Source: Haliclystus octoradiatus
Lineage: Eukaryota; Cnidaria; Staurozoa; Stauromedusae; Haliclystidae
DNA: 64,000 nucleotides
NCBI GenBank assembly: GCA_916610825.1
Contig: OU744448.1
Span: 13,244,436-13,308,435, forward strand
Reading direction: 5' to 3'
Below the pieces are notes generated by a model. That model saw nothing but the letters and a program-made list of their open reading frames with translations. It made no database searches and was not told the DNA's origin. The translations under genes were made by a program, and so were the position numbers. Of this stretch, positions 12,401 through 63,733 are shown one piece after another. Numbering within the stretch: position 1 is the first letter of the stretch; each line of letters starts with the position of its first letter.

Positions 12401-13381
12401 CTTTAGCGGAATAATTCCTTATTAATCGGACTGCAGTGAATCAGATTAAATCAAATGAAATACATCCGATTAAAATTTAAAATTGTACAAATATATATAA
12501 TAAATAATAAAGCCTACGTTCTGAGATGCCTACGAATACGTAACCATTGTATATACCATATAGACACTAGTAGACTTTTGATACTTTATGATCTTTGAAC
12601 TGGCTGCATATTTCCATTGTTAGACTATACAATTATTATTGTTCTACTTAATGGAAATACACACTTGGAATTTAGGATCTAATTACTTGCCGGATGCTTT
12701 AATCCTAGAATTTTATACGATGAAATGCCCCATATTAGTAGTCGCTGGGTCGATTTATTAATAATAGTACTATGATAAATATTGTAGGATTAACTATAAT
12801 CTTGAATAAACACAGAGACCGTCATGTATATATATATGGATGATGAATAGCAATTCCTCTACTCATTTTTCAAGGAGCTTCAAAACGATGATGATATATG
12901 AACAACTGAGCATACTCACTGCACTTACCAATGTTGTCTGCAACGTTGTATGGCACTATTCCATCCTTCCAGTGAAACAGATTATCTTTAATCACATACC
13001 GTTTGCTGTTACTAACAGCTGCCTCTTTTTCAGAATGGCTTATAAAATTGGCAAGCTGTTTCGTTAATATAATATCCCCTTCAAACAGTAGAGGTTTAGA
13101 AATACCTACAGCAAGATATTACAAAATGATATCAATCAATTTAGTACCGAATCAAAATACTGAAATGGGACAAAACATCTAATAATAGCAATATGCATGA
13201 GAATGGATAACATACTACAAGACAACATTTACAGCGCTCATTGCAATAATTGGTTATGTACATTGTATAGGGAGGCATATCTCGCGAATACAGTATACAT
13301 GCGGACAATCTTACCAACAGATTTTGCCCATGTGAATTCTACGCTCATCATTACAATACCGCATACTAAATATTTGATCAT
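9405..13381 (-). CDS. Secreted astacin zinc metalloprotease with C-terminal ShKT domain
   Basis: Seven exons join in frame: 13315-13381, 12929-13105, 11469-11586, 11047-11222, 10733-10963, 9806-9916 and 9405-9439, giving 304 residues. Residues 1 to about 18 are a signal peptide. FEGDIIL near 30-36 is the prodomain motif whose Asp blocks the zinc in astacin zymogens. The catalytic domain starts near residue 50 and carries HEILHALGFFHEQSR (149-163: zinc His149, His153, His159; catalytic Glu150) and the Met-turn SLMHY (204-208). LGRHDLSDGDIKQIRMLY ends the catalytic fold. Residues 257-296 form an ShKT module with six Cys (261, 268, 278, 289, 293, 296); the last Cys is supplied by a 35-nt final exon. 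All expected active-site residues are present, so the product should be an active secreted or pericellular endopeptidase after propeptide removal. The substrate is unknown. There are no CUB or EGF repeats, so it is not a BMP1/tolloid orthologue. Confidence 0.93.
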
Positions 13382-14939
13382 ATTTTGCTTTGGAAATAAA
13401 TAGATCAAGTATATTGTGTGGATGCTTCAGATGTCTTCAATGTTTTGTTGGATATCAATTCCGTTTTTATTTCACTTGTGATATTCTCAAATGTAACAAA
13501 GGATAGGCGGGGTCATTCAACTGCTTGTCAGTCACCACAATAAGATACAGCACCACAATCGGATAAGATCAATTGTATGTATACTAATATACCAATATAT
13601 AGTACAACTGCATGGACAATGGACATCTATAGATAAAGTGTATATGAGTTAACAGCTGGTTCATTGATGTAATCTGTTTTGATAAATAATTGTGAAAGTG
13701 AATAGAAATTTTACTGATTATTGTTTGTTTAATGAACTGTAGATAAGTGATTGACAGAGGGCAGTAAATAGAAGGATTGCACTCATCAAAATTACGATGA
13801 CAGGTGTGTTGATGTTGTTAATAGGTAAAGACGCTCACGAGGCCATAGAATCCAGGCTCTATATATTCTATGTTCAAATAAATATTCTATTCCGAGACAG
13901 TGATAAGAAAGTCTATTATGTCTAATGTGGCTTTATAAGTCGGAGACTGTTGCGATTGCTACTATTGATACCGTATCACTATGAAATGATACCAAAGATT
14001 ACTATAATGTAATGTCTAGTATTGTTATCAAACCACAAAACAAAGATCTGTTCATAGTTTGTATTACATTGCTTATATATGATATGCCTCCAGATGTTAC
14101 CAACTGATCAGATCAATAGCCCTTCGATGGCGGGTTGCATGGCAAACCTCAAATCAGTCTAAGGAATGATATAGATTTCTATATACAGTATTTTACTAGG
14201 TTGAATGTTGGGAGACTTAGCTACAGATTAATTAAGCACTCCTCTGAGTCCTCTCCTTCGTTATCAGTTTATCGCAAAACTAAATAACAGAAATCCGGGG
14301 ACGTCCATGGGACGTCTAAGTAACATTCGTAGTTCTCAAGGTGGATTTCAGACTCATCCTAGCTTTCAACGGAACATTCAAAGAACATATACTTATTAAT
14401 GACTGTTAGGCAATATAAATTATTTTGTCTTTGAATTATTAGGTAATTAATCTTATCCAGACCGCTGATAAATTGACTTCCTCAGGGCTGATTTACTATA
14501 TCAATAGTAATTACGTAATTAAAAATAATAAAGCATGATATATACAGTACATTAAACACGTGCTTTTTATTAGTTTAGAGTATGAGTTAGATATACTTAT
14601 GGCCAGGTGTACGAGAGAAATACATAACTATGTAATTCTTTATGGAGTGCGGGAGTAATGGAAAAATTGAGATCGAAATATATTCTATGCTTCAATTCCA
14701 TGCGAAAACTGAAGTAGAACCTATCATCAATGATCGTAATAATTTGTGAAAACTTCAAATTTAATTTACGTCACTCGCTTTATATAAAGGTATCAATATT
14801 TACATTAAAATACTCGTGGGAAAATTACTGCCAGCTGCCCGAGCAACTGAATAAACCTAATTAAGATACAGTGGCCGCAAAAAGCAGGTAACCTTACTGT
14901 ATAGACACCCTCGATATTGGGATCTCATCATAAACTTAC
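13382..14939. other. Intergenic spacer between divergent genes
   Basis: Contains the presumed promoter of the minus-strand astacin gene. I see AT-rich unique-looking sequence with no gene, RNA gene or strong repeat. Confidence 0.35.
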
Positions 14940-15230
14940 AATCAGGGTAAACTTCAATTACACTTCACTAACGGAGTTGTTCAAATACAAATTTAGCAGA
15001 AAGACCATAAGGATGCTTCCAATCATGAAAAAAAGATACCCCAAATATTTTTTCAAAAAGGCATTCATGAGCCATAAAAAAATAACAAATAAGTTTTAAG
15101 CAAAAAAGCGTTTTGCAAAGTTATAACAAATTGCAAAAGCGTCAAAAAGTATATCTTCAAATTGTTCATGACAAAGAATTTTTCTGAATTTTGAAAAGGG
15201 TACTCTTTAATATTTGGACAGGGCCCCTTA
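14940..15230. repeat. Dispersed repeat, copy B
   Basis: Diverged relative of 7689-7960 in the same orientation, sharing GATACCCCAAATATTTTTTC and TTTTAAGCAAAAAAG. The 60-codon open frame at 14917-15099 falls inside it and is not a gene. Confidence 0.45.
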
Positions 15231-15925
15231 TGCCAAAAGTATGGATCTAACTTGATTACTTCGAAATAACTTTATTACAATAACATGATTAACATTAAGA
15301 TTTGGTGAGTAAACTCAGCATTAACTATTTGAAGACTAGCTGAAGAGAAGCATTTTAGTAAGTGATATCATCTCTGAGCTCTTGCAAGTCTTGCAACTAC
15401 TTTTGCACAGTGTATAAAAATTATTTAGCAATTTATAATCAGATGTACAGTACTGTAATTCAAAAATGACTCATCTGATCAAGTAAACTTCACCCCCTTT
15501 GAAACCCTAAACTAATATCATATAGAGAGAAAAAGAAATGCATTCCTCGGCTTGCCTGTCAACATTTTGACAAATGAACAAGCAACCGTATAAATAAAAC
15601 AAAAACACTAAAAACAGTGTTGGATTTTCATAGTTCGATTTAAACGATTTTGAAAATTTAAATTTGATAACTCGAATTAAGACTCTTCTGCTCATCACGT
15701 CCCATCACGAAGCTGTCAAATTACGCTGTCAAATTGTCACGTTGTTTTCAAAGTTGCAAGCCTAGCCATTTCGTCCTCTTTCAGAGTTTCAGCTCACAAA
15801 TATTGTAATTTACTGCTACACTTGCGCTCATAAGTAATAGGCAATATCTTTCTATTGATGTAAAGCTGGTCTGGGTTTGCTCTGCTACTTATCAATATCA
15901 TTCTGAGCTAATTTGAAAATCATAA
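15231..15925. other. Promoter-side flank of the thioesterase gene
   Basis: Sequence directly upstream of the thioesterase start codon. It should hold the promoter and 5' untranslated region. No TATA box or other clear element is visible. Confidence 0.35.
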
Positions 15926-54155
<38,230 letters not shown>

Positions 54156-54334
54156 AACGAGACTACTATCAGATACGCAAGCCACTTTAAACGGGTTATT
54201 GGTCGATGTAACAGGTAATGTGTTCGTTCACCGACCGCTTGATCTTTTCAAATCTGATCCGCGTGTTATGAGACGGGTACCCGTTACCACACTGTGTTGA
54301 ACTCTCGCAACCAAGCGTGCAGGACTATTTACAA

Positions 54335-54344
54335 CGCATGCGCA
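54335..54344. promoter_or_regulatory. NRF-1-like palindrome
   Basis: CGCATGCGCA lies about 130 bp upstream of the preferred start of the FAM174-like gene. It matches the core of the NRF-1 site found in many metazoan housekeeping promoters. This is a single short match, so it is suggestive only. Confidence 0.35.
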
Positions 54345-54471
54345 CTTAATATATTGCCTTTGTGATCAGATTTGGTGACGTCAAGTAAGAAACAACGACC
54401 TTGTTAGGACCTTGCTATGATTCAGTTTGATCGTTTGCCGTGAGTTATTTAAAATATTACATATAAAAGCA

Positions 54472-55053
54472 ATGAGATATAAGCCGTTGTTCGTTATATG
54501 CTGTTGCTGTCTGTTGAATTTGATTGTTGCTAGAAAACGTCACCGTGGTGGCAAAATTGGCAGCTCAACAACTGCTCGAGTAAAGCCAGTGGAGACTAGT
54601 TTTACTGCTGACAAGGGAGACTCTCTATTTTGGGGCAATGGAACGACGCACGGCAATTTGCAGTCGGCTTTAACTGTGCTAGCCCCTGAGAATTTGTCCC
54701 GTACATCTCAAAATGAGCTGCCGAAGACGATGACACCACAAAATAATTTAATGTCCGATAGCTTACCACAAACTTACAAAAGAAAATCTATATTGAAAAA
54801 TCACACGAAAGAGGATGGTGAAGATCATGTGGTGCTAGAGGTGATTAACATTGGTTCTTATCCAGGCTCTCATTCACGATACAACGTACGTTTTATAGCT
54901 ATGACATCTTTATATGTTATAAGCGGACTGTTGAGTCTTGTTGTAACTTATTGTCTCGCAAGGGCTGTGATGTCTCGCAGAAAGAGACAGCATCAATACA
55001 CATTACTTACAAAGAGTGAGATGGAGTACCACAGAGGAGGTGGAGGCATATAA
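54472..55053 (+). CDS. FAM174-like single-pass type I membrane protein
   Basis: A single-exon frame. The upstream ATG at 54427 would add 15 residues before the signal peptide, so I prefer the ATG at 54472 (193 residues). Residues 1-20 (MRYKPLFVICCCCLL and onward) are a signal peptide with four consecutive Cys. The ectodomain (21-141) is Ser/Thr-rich and low in complexity, with N-glycosylation sequons at Asn56, Asn74 and Asn110. The transmembrane helix (about 142-165, LYVISGLLSLVVTYCLARAV) is followed by basic SRRKRQHQ and YTLL, a YxxPhi-type sorting motif. The pattern LYV..GLL.LV..Y...R.+..++R+..YxLL matches vertebrate FAM174 proteins (DUF1180) in position and length. The usual acidic C-terminal tail is shortened to a Gly run. 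It starts only about 315 bp after the thioesterase stop and converges on the kibra gene. Family call moderate. Confidence 0.72.
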   Translation: MRYKPLFVICCCCLLNLIVARKRHRGGKIGSSTTARVKPVETSFTADKGDSLFWGNGTTHGNLQSALTVLAPENLSRTSQNELPKTMTPQNNLMSDSLPQTYKRKSILKNHTKEDGEDHVVLEVINIGSYPGSHSRYNVRFIAMTSLYVISGLLSLVVTYCLARAVMSRRKRQHQYTLLTKSEMEYHRGGGGI

Positions 55054-55617
55054 ACTGAATTATGGAAAAGTTAAATATTACACACTATTACTATGTTAAG
55101 TATCTAGCTGTTATATAGCTTTGAATGTTAGATAATTTTAAATGATAATAAGTATATCAAAATCAAATTGCTTTTCAAATTAGCCAAATAACAAAATCAT
55201 GACATTTTATAGACTGCCTCGTTTTTAGGAACTCTTAAAGACAGATGCTCTTGTTTCTAGGCGGAAACATTTTAGTCTAACCGGATAATTGCATTTCTGC
55301 ATGTGTTAATTAATACGAGCAACTAGTTTCATAATAATCAATGTACTTTGTTACTTTGTTTCCGCATCATTCGTGCGATCGACAGCAGACTGATCGTTAT
55401 TACTTCAGAGACTGATTACATCCGAAAGTATACCAGTGTTAAAATTGTCCTCGAGGAAAATAAGTTTGTTATAAAATCAAGACACGATTTGATCCCTGTG
55501 AAAATATCTCTTTTTATCAACCATTTCAACATTGGTAAACTATGAATAAACAAGATAAATAATACTATTTATGTTCTTAAAACAAACAAATTATGATATG
55601 TAGCTGCTGTTGGAATG
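55054..55617. other. Convergent intergenic spacer
   Basis: Lies between the 3' ends of the FAM174-like and kibra genes and should hold both 3' untranslated regions. AATAAA near 55542 suits the plus-strand gene. Confidence 0.4.
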
Positions 55618-58600
55618 TTACACCCAATGCACCTCGGGATTGGAAGGTACGCTGATTTTAGGGTTCGCCATCGCTGCCATTTTCTCTCTGAAAACACAGA
55701 AATCACTAATTAGAAGACGTAGTAATGCCTGCTATGGCATATATTGTCAATGCACACCTCAAATTTTGCCCTCATATCCCGTGATATAGACAAGCATAGT
55801 CTAGCCTGCTGTACTCACTGTTATCAACACATAGATCAGTGGGGTTCATATTTTTTATCAGATTTTTTATTCGCAATACAAAATTCTCCCGTATACAAGG
55901 GGCATAAATTATACCGTAGTTGCATTTGCTAGGGCCTTCAACGCAGACAGACAGAAAGGTATCAAGGTCAACATGTATAGTAATGATTTACGCTTGAACT
56001 TACTTGAAGCCAATGATTTGCGCTTGTTTTGGGTCCGTCTTCGAAATTCGAACAAGACTTTTATTATTGCTCGTTCGCATCCCTGAAGAAGGCGGTCGTT
56101 GCGTAATCTAATAAATAAAAAATAATTAACCAGTTAGTTGTATTAGCAATTAATTGTTGATACATTATCAAGCGCGACACCAAGCATGTTTTAAACATGT
56201 AGCTTACATCGTTACTAGCCTGTAGAAGAAGCTTTCTGAATTGAGTGTTGTTCGTGACCCATTCTGGTAAGATTTTTTTTCCGTCGACTTTCGCTTGCTT
56301 CATCAAGACTTCGATATCTTTCAATCGAGTAATCTCTTCATCTAGTTGCGCCTGTTTCATGTAAGCGGATTGTAGTTCCATTTCCAGGTCGATTGACGTT
56401 GGCCCCGTCGCGTTACGATCAATTTGTTGCGTAATTTGAGCTTTCTGGTAAAAGAAAAAAACTACAGAGTTACATGACAGTCAGAACAGAATAGTAGGTA
56501 ATATCAAGGGTAATATTTATATCCTATTCTGGGATGCTTGTTCATATGTATGGAAGCAGTGGTTAGCCAGAGATATTCGTATACTATAGAAAGAGTTCAA
56601 CGATTTTGCACAAGAACGTATTTTTAAAAAAGCATCGATTAAATATACCGATTATCTGCATAGTCTAAGTATTCTCGATCTTGAATCTCTTAAATATAGA
56701 CAATTATTTTTCTTTGTTAATAATGTTCAAATGTAAATATAAAGAGTTCTATCTACCAAATTTTTGTAAGTATTTTAGTACAAGGCATTCTGTAAGTGCT
56801 GTTTTGTAAAAAAATTGACAGCCATAACTTGCCCTCTTTTTACTGACACGATTATCTTGACTTTAGGTCGGCTCTGATCTTCACTTTCTAGTTGAATATT
56901 GTTACAAGCTTACTGTTTAACTAATACAATGATAAAGTCAGAATATAAGAGCTGCGTTTAAAATTTGCTATAATATCAACAGTCTGTCTGTCAGAAGTAC
57001 ATGAAAGGTAACGCAAACACAGTCAACTTTTCCGTGAATGCCATGACATTATCTCTGATAGACAATCTACCACGGACACGTAAAAAGAGGAAACGACAAC
57101 AATGGAATGTGGCATATTCAATCAATCAACTTACGCGTCTTCGATCAAGGCTACGGCGTTCGAATGAGGCTCTTGCAAGCGAACTCCAAGTTTCAAATTT
57201 CCGTGTATTCGTGGTACAATCAGAGCTACTTCTCGCGAGATTAGCGGAATTTAGATTCGAGGATTTACTGGTTAGTATGGAAGATGTACTTTCATCAGAC
57301 TTCGAACGTTCGTGCAGTAATGATTCGAGTGGTTCGTTCAGGTTGTTGGTGCTACCACTTGTATCGCTACCATCCTGGCTATTTTGTCTGGCTTTAGATC
57401 TGATATAATCGCGATAAAACGATGGCACTTGGCTGACGAGATGACGGCGTCCGGAGCTGCGACGTTCTAATCGATATCCATCTGGTATGAGATCTGACAT
57501 TTCAACAAATGAACTGCGCAAATCACGTTGTTCGTGATCGGTTTTAATGCCAAATTCATCTCTTTCTGGTAGTGTAGCATGAAGATCACCACTCTGTAAT
57601 AGAATATACCAAATTATCTGTTATGAAGCGTATATAGTGACTCAGTAGGATAGCGCATCACAACAATAAAACGCGTACGAACCCATGAGTTAGATCGTCC
57701 ACGGAAGTGAGCGCCAAGAAGAGATGACGGTCGAAAAAATGATTCATCACAGCCTCGAAGACAGTCCAACGATAAAGAAGAAACTGCCCGGTTGCTCGCA
57801 GAAATGTCTTGTTGTGGAATAGTAGTGCTTGACCTCCTTAGTACGTTGTACCAATGAAAACCAGCGTTTTTGGCACTATCAAAACCAGCCAAACTAATTT
57901 GAAGACTACCAAGATTATAATCTAGTCTGCTACTAGAAACACAGCAATGAACATCCAATTGCAACGTTTTGTTGATAACCTTACTCTGGAATTAAAATTA
58001 AAACTTATATTTAGAAGAACGATGTACCAGGAAAACATGAAAGAAAGACCACACAATCTGAAAGTATGATGTGATCATGGTTTGTACAATCTAACACACC
58101 TTATGAATCTTGAGTAAGAATTGGTCGTTAAAGACTGGTTTAGTAAGATGGGTAGATTTTCGTGTCGTGAAATCAAAATTATATTCTGTGCAAACTGGTA
58201 AAAGTGAGCCTTTGACGTATCTGAATGGGAAGTAAAGAAAATTGTAAGATAACTGAATGGTTATAAAGACTGATCTCGATGTTTAATGCCTTGACTTACA
58301 GCTGTTTTGTCTCCTTGTGGATGTCCAAATCAGTAGCATTTCTACCTCTTTCGATGGAAACAATCAACTTGCCTTCTTGAGAGTCATATCTGAATCATAA
58401 GATAGATTATGTCAGTCCTGAGATAACTAAGATGACTTACAGTAACTGTAACTAAGACATTGGCACAATGTATACAAACTTACTCGAGAGCTATTCTCAA
58501 CTGGGCAGTTTTACTTCGTTCTCCATTCCTTCAAAATGAATAATATAAAACAAAAAATTAAAAGCATGAAGGAAAAGGTTTGATAAATATAAAGTCAAAT

Positions 58601-61600
58601 TCCTGTATAATATGACCGATCGATTGATTTCATGTGTTTAGGAATTTTAGGATAAACACTGTTTAAGAGCCTCGCTTGTGAGATATCGCTTTGAAAATTC
58701 CAAAAATTAACCCCACATCTCAGCGCGCTGAAGATTTCTAAACTTCTGTATTGGTCCGAAAATTCAACTCTCTCGGATGGTCAAACCTTTCCGCCATTTG
58801 TTGTATCAAATTTGAATTTTCAACTTCGAAACATTTTGAATTTTAATAGAAACAACAAAAGAAACTCTATGTCATGGAACAAATGGAGTTCATTGTATGT
58901 TTTAAAAGTGTTATTTTGCTGTAAAAATATTATAATGTTACAGAGAAAATAACAACTTTTTCGAATACGGCTTTTCTCAGTGGCGGAAGGATTTCAAAAC
59001 ACTTTCTGTGGCTGTATTCATATTTCCTGTTTAGGCAGTGCTGAGAGACACGGCGCCTCGAGGACTTGTGATTCCAACAGGAAATACATTGTAACAGAAT
59101 TGACATTGACATTTTGAAAGGAAATATGCATACCAATGATCGGTGCTGTGGGTACTTCTACAATCTGTCGCTGCTTCGAATACACCACTATCAGCTGCAA
59201 CCGATTCATCAGATTTAGATACATCGATACATTGTGCTAGGCCTTGTGCATCACTGATACTGCTGCCAAGCGAAAAAGCGCGGTATGATGAATATGCATC
59301 ATGATCAATCGGATTGATTGATACCAAGGAAGATAAAGATAATGGGTTCTACAAAAACAAAAGACAGTTGAAAGTTTACAAATCAGCAGTAGATATTGAC
59401 CACACCCAATAAGCAGCACATGATGATTACAATCTAACTTACTCGATCTAGTTCTACATTGGAAGTCGATTCAGCGCTTGACACCTGTCCCTTTGTCTGC
59501 ACAGGGTAATATCGACCAATGCCAACACCAGCTGGCAAAGGGTATGGTGAAATTGGAGGGGATGATAATGGGGAGGCAGACAATGAGTCTCTAGATGACA
59601 ATGAAGTTGCTGAAGTGGTTGGTTGTTGAGACGACATGAATGGCCCATTACCACCTGATTTTGTATTTAAGATGGCTGCCTCATAGATGGGTGGAATTGG
59701 AGAGTAATTCTTCTGATGCCACAATTCATAAGCATTCTGATTGGGATATCCACTTGCATCGATGTGATTGCTTGATATCCCCAATGATGTCAGTGACCCA
59801 CGGCTCGAAGCTGACAATGAACCATGACTTGCAGTTGATAATGAGCCATGGCTAGATCCAGATGACATTGACAATGTACTGACAGACAAACTATGAAGAA
59901 GATAATATAGAAAATTAAAATGCACAGATCAAGCAGAGGAAAAGGTGCTGGACATTAAAGTACAAAAAAGTAACATACTCTTTTAACTTTTGCTCTAAAA
60001 GGGATGTTAGCCTAGTTTTGACAGCTAGCTCATGCTTAAGTGCTGATTTCTCTTTCTGCAACTGCAACTGACCATCCATCACACGGCACGACAACTCTTC
60101 CGAATGGAGCAATTCCTCGGCCAGTTTTTGCTTTTCTGATTCTAAATTCATCTAATTTCAATAGTAAAATGAAAATTAATGATGATCAATATAATTGAAA
60201 AATTAACATTGACTTTAGAAATATCAAACTACAAACCCTCTCTTCTTCTGTTTGGACAAAAGTTTTGTAATTTTCCAACTCATGTAGGTAAGTAAGTCGT
60301 TCTTGCATCAGCATGTGTAAGTGCTGTTCTGGTGCAAATTGACTAGCTCTTATCTTGTAGTTGACAAGTTCAATGGCTGCTTCCAATTCTAATATTCTAT
60401 TCAGTACAAGTTTATACTCCGTTCGAAGTTGCCGTCTGTGAAGTTTTCTTTCGCCTGTCGTACTATCAATTGCCAAATCATATTGTGAGGTATGGCTGAG
60501 ACTGTCAGAGAGTGCAAGACTGCAAAGTGAGCCAGACTGTGGATATTATAAACACTTACAAATTAAGATTGGTTGCAAAATAGAGTATCCAGAATCAGCA
60601 TATCACACAATAATTATGCAACCTACTTGAGATTGTGGTAAATCAGGAAAAACAAAATTGCCTTCTAATTCAACTAGAGAAGCAAGTAGATTGCTTCGTT
60701 CTAGTTCACCAAATTCTAGTTGCTGATGGACGTTACTCATTTCACCAACAATGCGCCTTGCCTCTTCAATCTGAATTGGTCCAAATTGCAAACATTTCTT
60801 ATCAATCTCTTCCAGCTTTTGAATTCCATTCCGTTGGAACCGAACCTGATCTGACACCTCTTGGAATTCTGACTTCAATTTTGTAACCTGAAATGTTGAA
60901 TATAAGATGTGAATGTTGACCCTTTAAAATCAATTTTACTTGGATAAATGGAGCAAGAAGGATGTATGAGTTTTACCCTCTGCTTAGCTTCATCAATTTC
61001 TTCTTTTAGATCATCGCAGTTATACTTGTCAATGAATGAAGTTGTACTGTTAATACTCCATTTACTACCCATTGATGTGCCATGCTGCCTTTCTTGAAGA
61101 GTGGTCGTCAATGTATCAACCTAATAACAACAGATTAAAAATTTAAATACCTGTAGTAGTTTTCAAATTGATTACTGGAGATGATCTGATTGATTATTTT
61201 TTCTTGAAAAGCTTGGTTCTTTGATTGTATGCAATCTTGATATTTAACACATCAATAGACCTAATTTTAATAATCATATGAATCGATTTGACTGGTTTTA
61301 TCTGCTGATTATAGATCAATGATCAGCTGAAAAAATGATAGAAATATTTAGGAATTCCTCCACATCAAATATTTCTATTGATTACAGTACATCATTTGAG
61401 TGTAGATTAACATATTAAGTAAAGTTATATTTTATTTGAATATAACTCTCACAGAATAATTCACATTCACTCTAGTCTGCAAGTGGTAACAACTCAAATT
61501 CAGAAAGTTGAAGAATGGATCAACAACATAAGCAATATTCTAAAATATGACCTCAAAATCAAAATTAGTCCTGCAATTAGATTGGCTGGTCCATGTCTTT

Positions 61601-62788
61601 GTAAAATCTAGGATTCTAGGATAGAATTTTTTCAGAGGCTCAAAGCTGAAGAAGAATAGGAAACTTTTGTAATTATTGAAGAAATAATAAAGTATCAACA
61701 AAAGCTGTCTCTATTTAAAGCTAACATAGTGAAGTTTTCATTTAATCTGACCTTTTGGTAAGCAAAAACATTGCATTTAAATCATTAATTCAAAATTTGA
61801 ACGGATTTTGGCAATATAATCTAACCTGCTTATCTACAATCTGGTTTTGAAACCATATATAGTATTTTGTGGTCAAGTCCTTCTTAAGCAACTTCAGATG
61901 AATGAAAATTTGGATAAATGTTATGAAAATCGTTGACAAATTTGACTTGTACTTAAGCGGGTTACAATACACCGTATAAACAAATTTGATTTTGAAATTT
62001 GTTTTATTTTATAAAAGGGTTACCACACACTTGAAAATGTTTGTACTGTATTCATATTTACTCACTCTGTAAAGTTGGTAGACACTTCGAGGATCGAGCT
62101 TTAAAAACTTCACCCAAGTGTCTTCCAGTATTTGTTTTGTAGTAATTATGAATACAAAACACGTCAAATGTGTGGCAACCTTTTGATGAATGTATCAAAA
62201 TTCCTTTTGACTTCCTTTGTCATGATATCAAGAAGTTAGGAAAAACGAACAACTAGCGTTATAAATTTATAATCTGGTCTAATTTTGATTGATGATAGCC
62301 CATTATTATATCAATTAAATTGTTTATCTACCTCTTCCTGAGCTAGCCATAAGCGTCTACCTTTGATTCCAAGTATATCTTGCCTCGCCTGAAACAAGAG
62401 GACAAAAGTTACATTATCAAGACATTAACTTATAAACAGTCTCAAAGACAATGATGCACATTGATGCGGAGATTTGATTTGAGGTTGAATTTCTGTAGAA
62501 GTTAAATTATAGAATACTCAAATCCTTAAGGAAAACTTGTTTTTTCTTGTTTGTAAGTAATGTCATATACTGTGAAATCAGCATAGTCAGCAGTTTGGGC
62601 AGCATCAATTTCATAATGCACGTACCGGACAAACAAATCACTGCTGCATGTAAAATAGTGAAGATAATTGATGTAGTTCAAACAATAACTCACAATCAAA
62701 TCTTCTTTTCCATGGTGTAAGTATTCTCTGAGCATCATCTCTTGCTCCTCTTTCCATTGCTGGCGTGGATCTTCAATCTGATTACTCC
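55618..62788 (-). CDS. WWC1: WWC-family Hippo scaffold (KIBRA), 5' end outside the window
   Basis: Sixteen exons join in frame: 62694-62788, 62332-62388, 60977-61120, 60627-60887, 60237-60536, 59979-60151, 59443-59890, 59134-59348, 58484-58528, 58300-58389, 58100-58220, 57683-57985, 57135-57593, 56208-56444, 56004-56107 and 55618-55687, about 1039 residues. The first begins inside the second WW domain (QIEDPRQQW). Coiled coils follow (LKEEIDEAKQR, LEEIDKKC), then an HGSL/RGSL serine-rich stretch (59700-59880) and SDESVAADSGVFEA. A C2 domain spans exons 58528 to about 57800 (QLRIALEYD, LQLDVHCC, GSLQISLAG, HWYNVL). SFERRSLDRRR and SIDLEMELQSAYMKQAQLDEEI match the C-terminal aPKC-binding and coiled-coil region. 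The protein ends EVHWV, a possible PDZ ligand. KIBRA activates Hippo signalling at the cell cortex with Merlin and Expanded-type partners. The vertebrate length (about 1113) implies only about 80 residues are missing. Confidence 0.95.
61121..62331. other. WWC intron
   Basis: A 1.2-kb intron of the kibra gene. AT-rich, with no transposon or hidden exon recognised; flanking exons already join in phase. Confidence 0.4.
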
Positions 62789-62950
62789 CTAGAAAATAAA
62801 TATTTCTTCATGATACACAAGAAAAACGTCAATATCTATCGTGTCAACTCTCTGGGGTAACATTGCATCGAAATGAAGTAAGAAAGGCTAGTAAGAAGTA
62901 AATAAGACAGACTACAAGAATATGTACATTTTAAATAGGTCAAGATTGAC

Positions 62951-63733
62951 AAAAACTGTTTGACTGGCTCAAGTCCCGCTTTCTTTTTGCTGCCTCATTT
63001 TCATGACTGGAAAGCGGGACTTGTGTCCTTTGAGAGCCGTTGTGCAGAATCCTGCACAACGGTATTTTGTTTGATCCTATTGTTTCATAAATGTTCACCC
63101 GCTCATAAGGCAGAAAAAGACGGGGCACCCAACACAAGCAAGTTCTCTAATACTGATAACGTTTTAAAGAATTTTAGGCTCCTGGAATTAGTAATGTTTA
63201 CAAAACGTTTAGAATATTTAATGTCCATTCACATCGATTCCTACAAAGTAAGACAAGTAATTGTTTTTTAAAATAGTAGTTTGGTCTTTCGTTATACGAA
63301 GCAAATGACAAATGATCAGAACAAAATATTTTACGATCTTCAGGTTTTTCAGGAACGGGAGTTTGATCATTATTTGATATCAATCAAAGAAATGCCAAAG
63401 CCAATTGACTACGAAACATCTCTGTCATTGAAAACAAACAGCTTCGACAGCGTCAACTTGATGATAAGGAAATGCTTCAACCAATGTTTTTCCGTGCAAT
63501 GTTGCAATGTCGCAAATTCCAGGCTCCATATTTGTGAATGACGAGAGAAAGATTTCAAGTTGCACATTGACTCCCTGGAACACCAACAGACTATGTGCGT
63601 CACTTCCTGAAAACTGAAGCGGTTGCTCTGTGTTTGAAGACAATAGATTTCTCAAAGGACACAAATCTCACTTCCCAATCCATCAAGATGGGCATAACAC
63701 AGAAGTGAGACTTGAGCAAGTCAACAAAACTGT
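62951..63733. mobile_element. Possible DNA element with inverted ends and two strong hairpins
   Basis: TGACTGGCTCAAGTCCCGC at 62961-62979 matches, inverted with about three mismatches, the right end at 63708-63725 (GTGAGACTTGAGCAAGTCA). Just inside the left end are two perfect hairpins. CAAGTCCCGCTTTC/GAAAGCGGGACTTG (62970-62983 and 63010-63023) has a 14-bp stem. CCGTTGTGCAG/CTGCACAACGG (63037-63047 and 63052-63062) has an 11-bp stem with a 4-nt loop. It sits in the kibra intron upstream of the first visible exon. No transposase recognised. Confidence 0.45.

Noticed and set aside
63425-63664. Minus-strand 79-codon frame as the missing WW exon of kibra
   Set aside because: It lacks the two Trp and the GxxYYIDH-type core of a WW domain, and its phase and ends do not suit exon 62694-62788.
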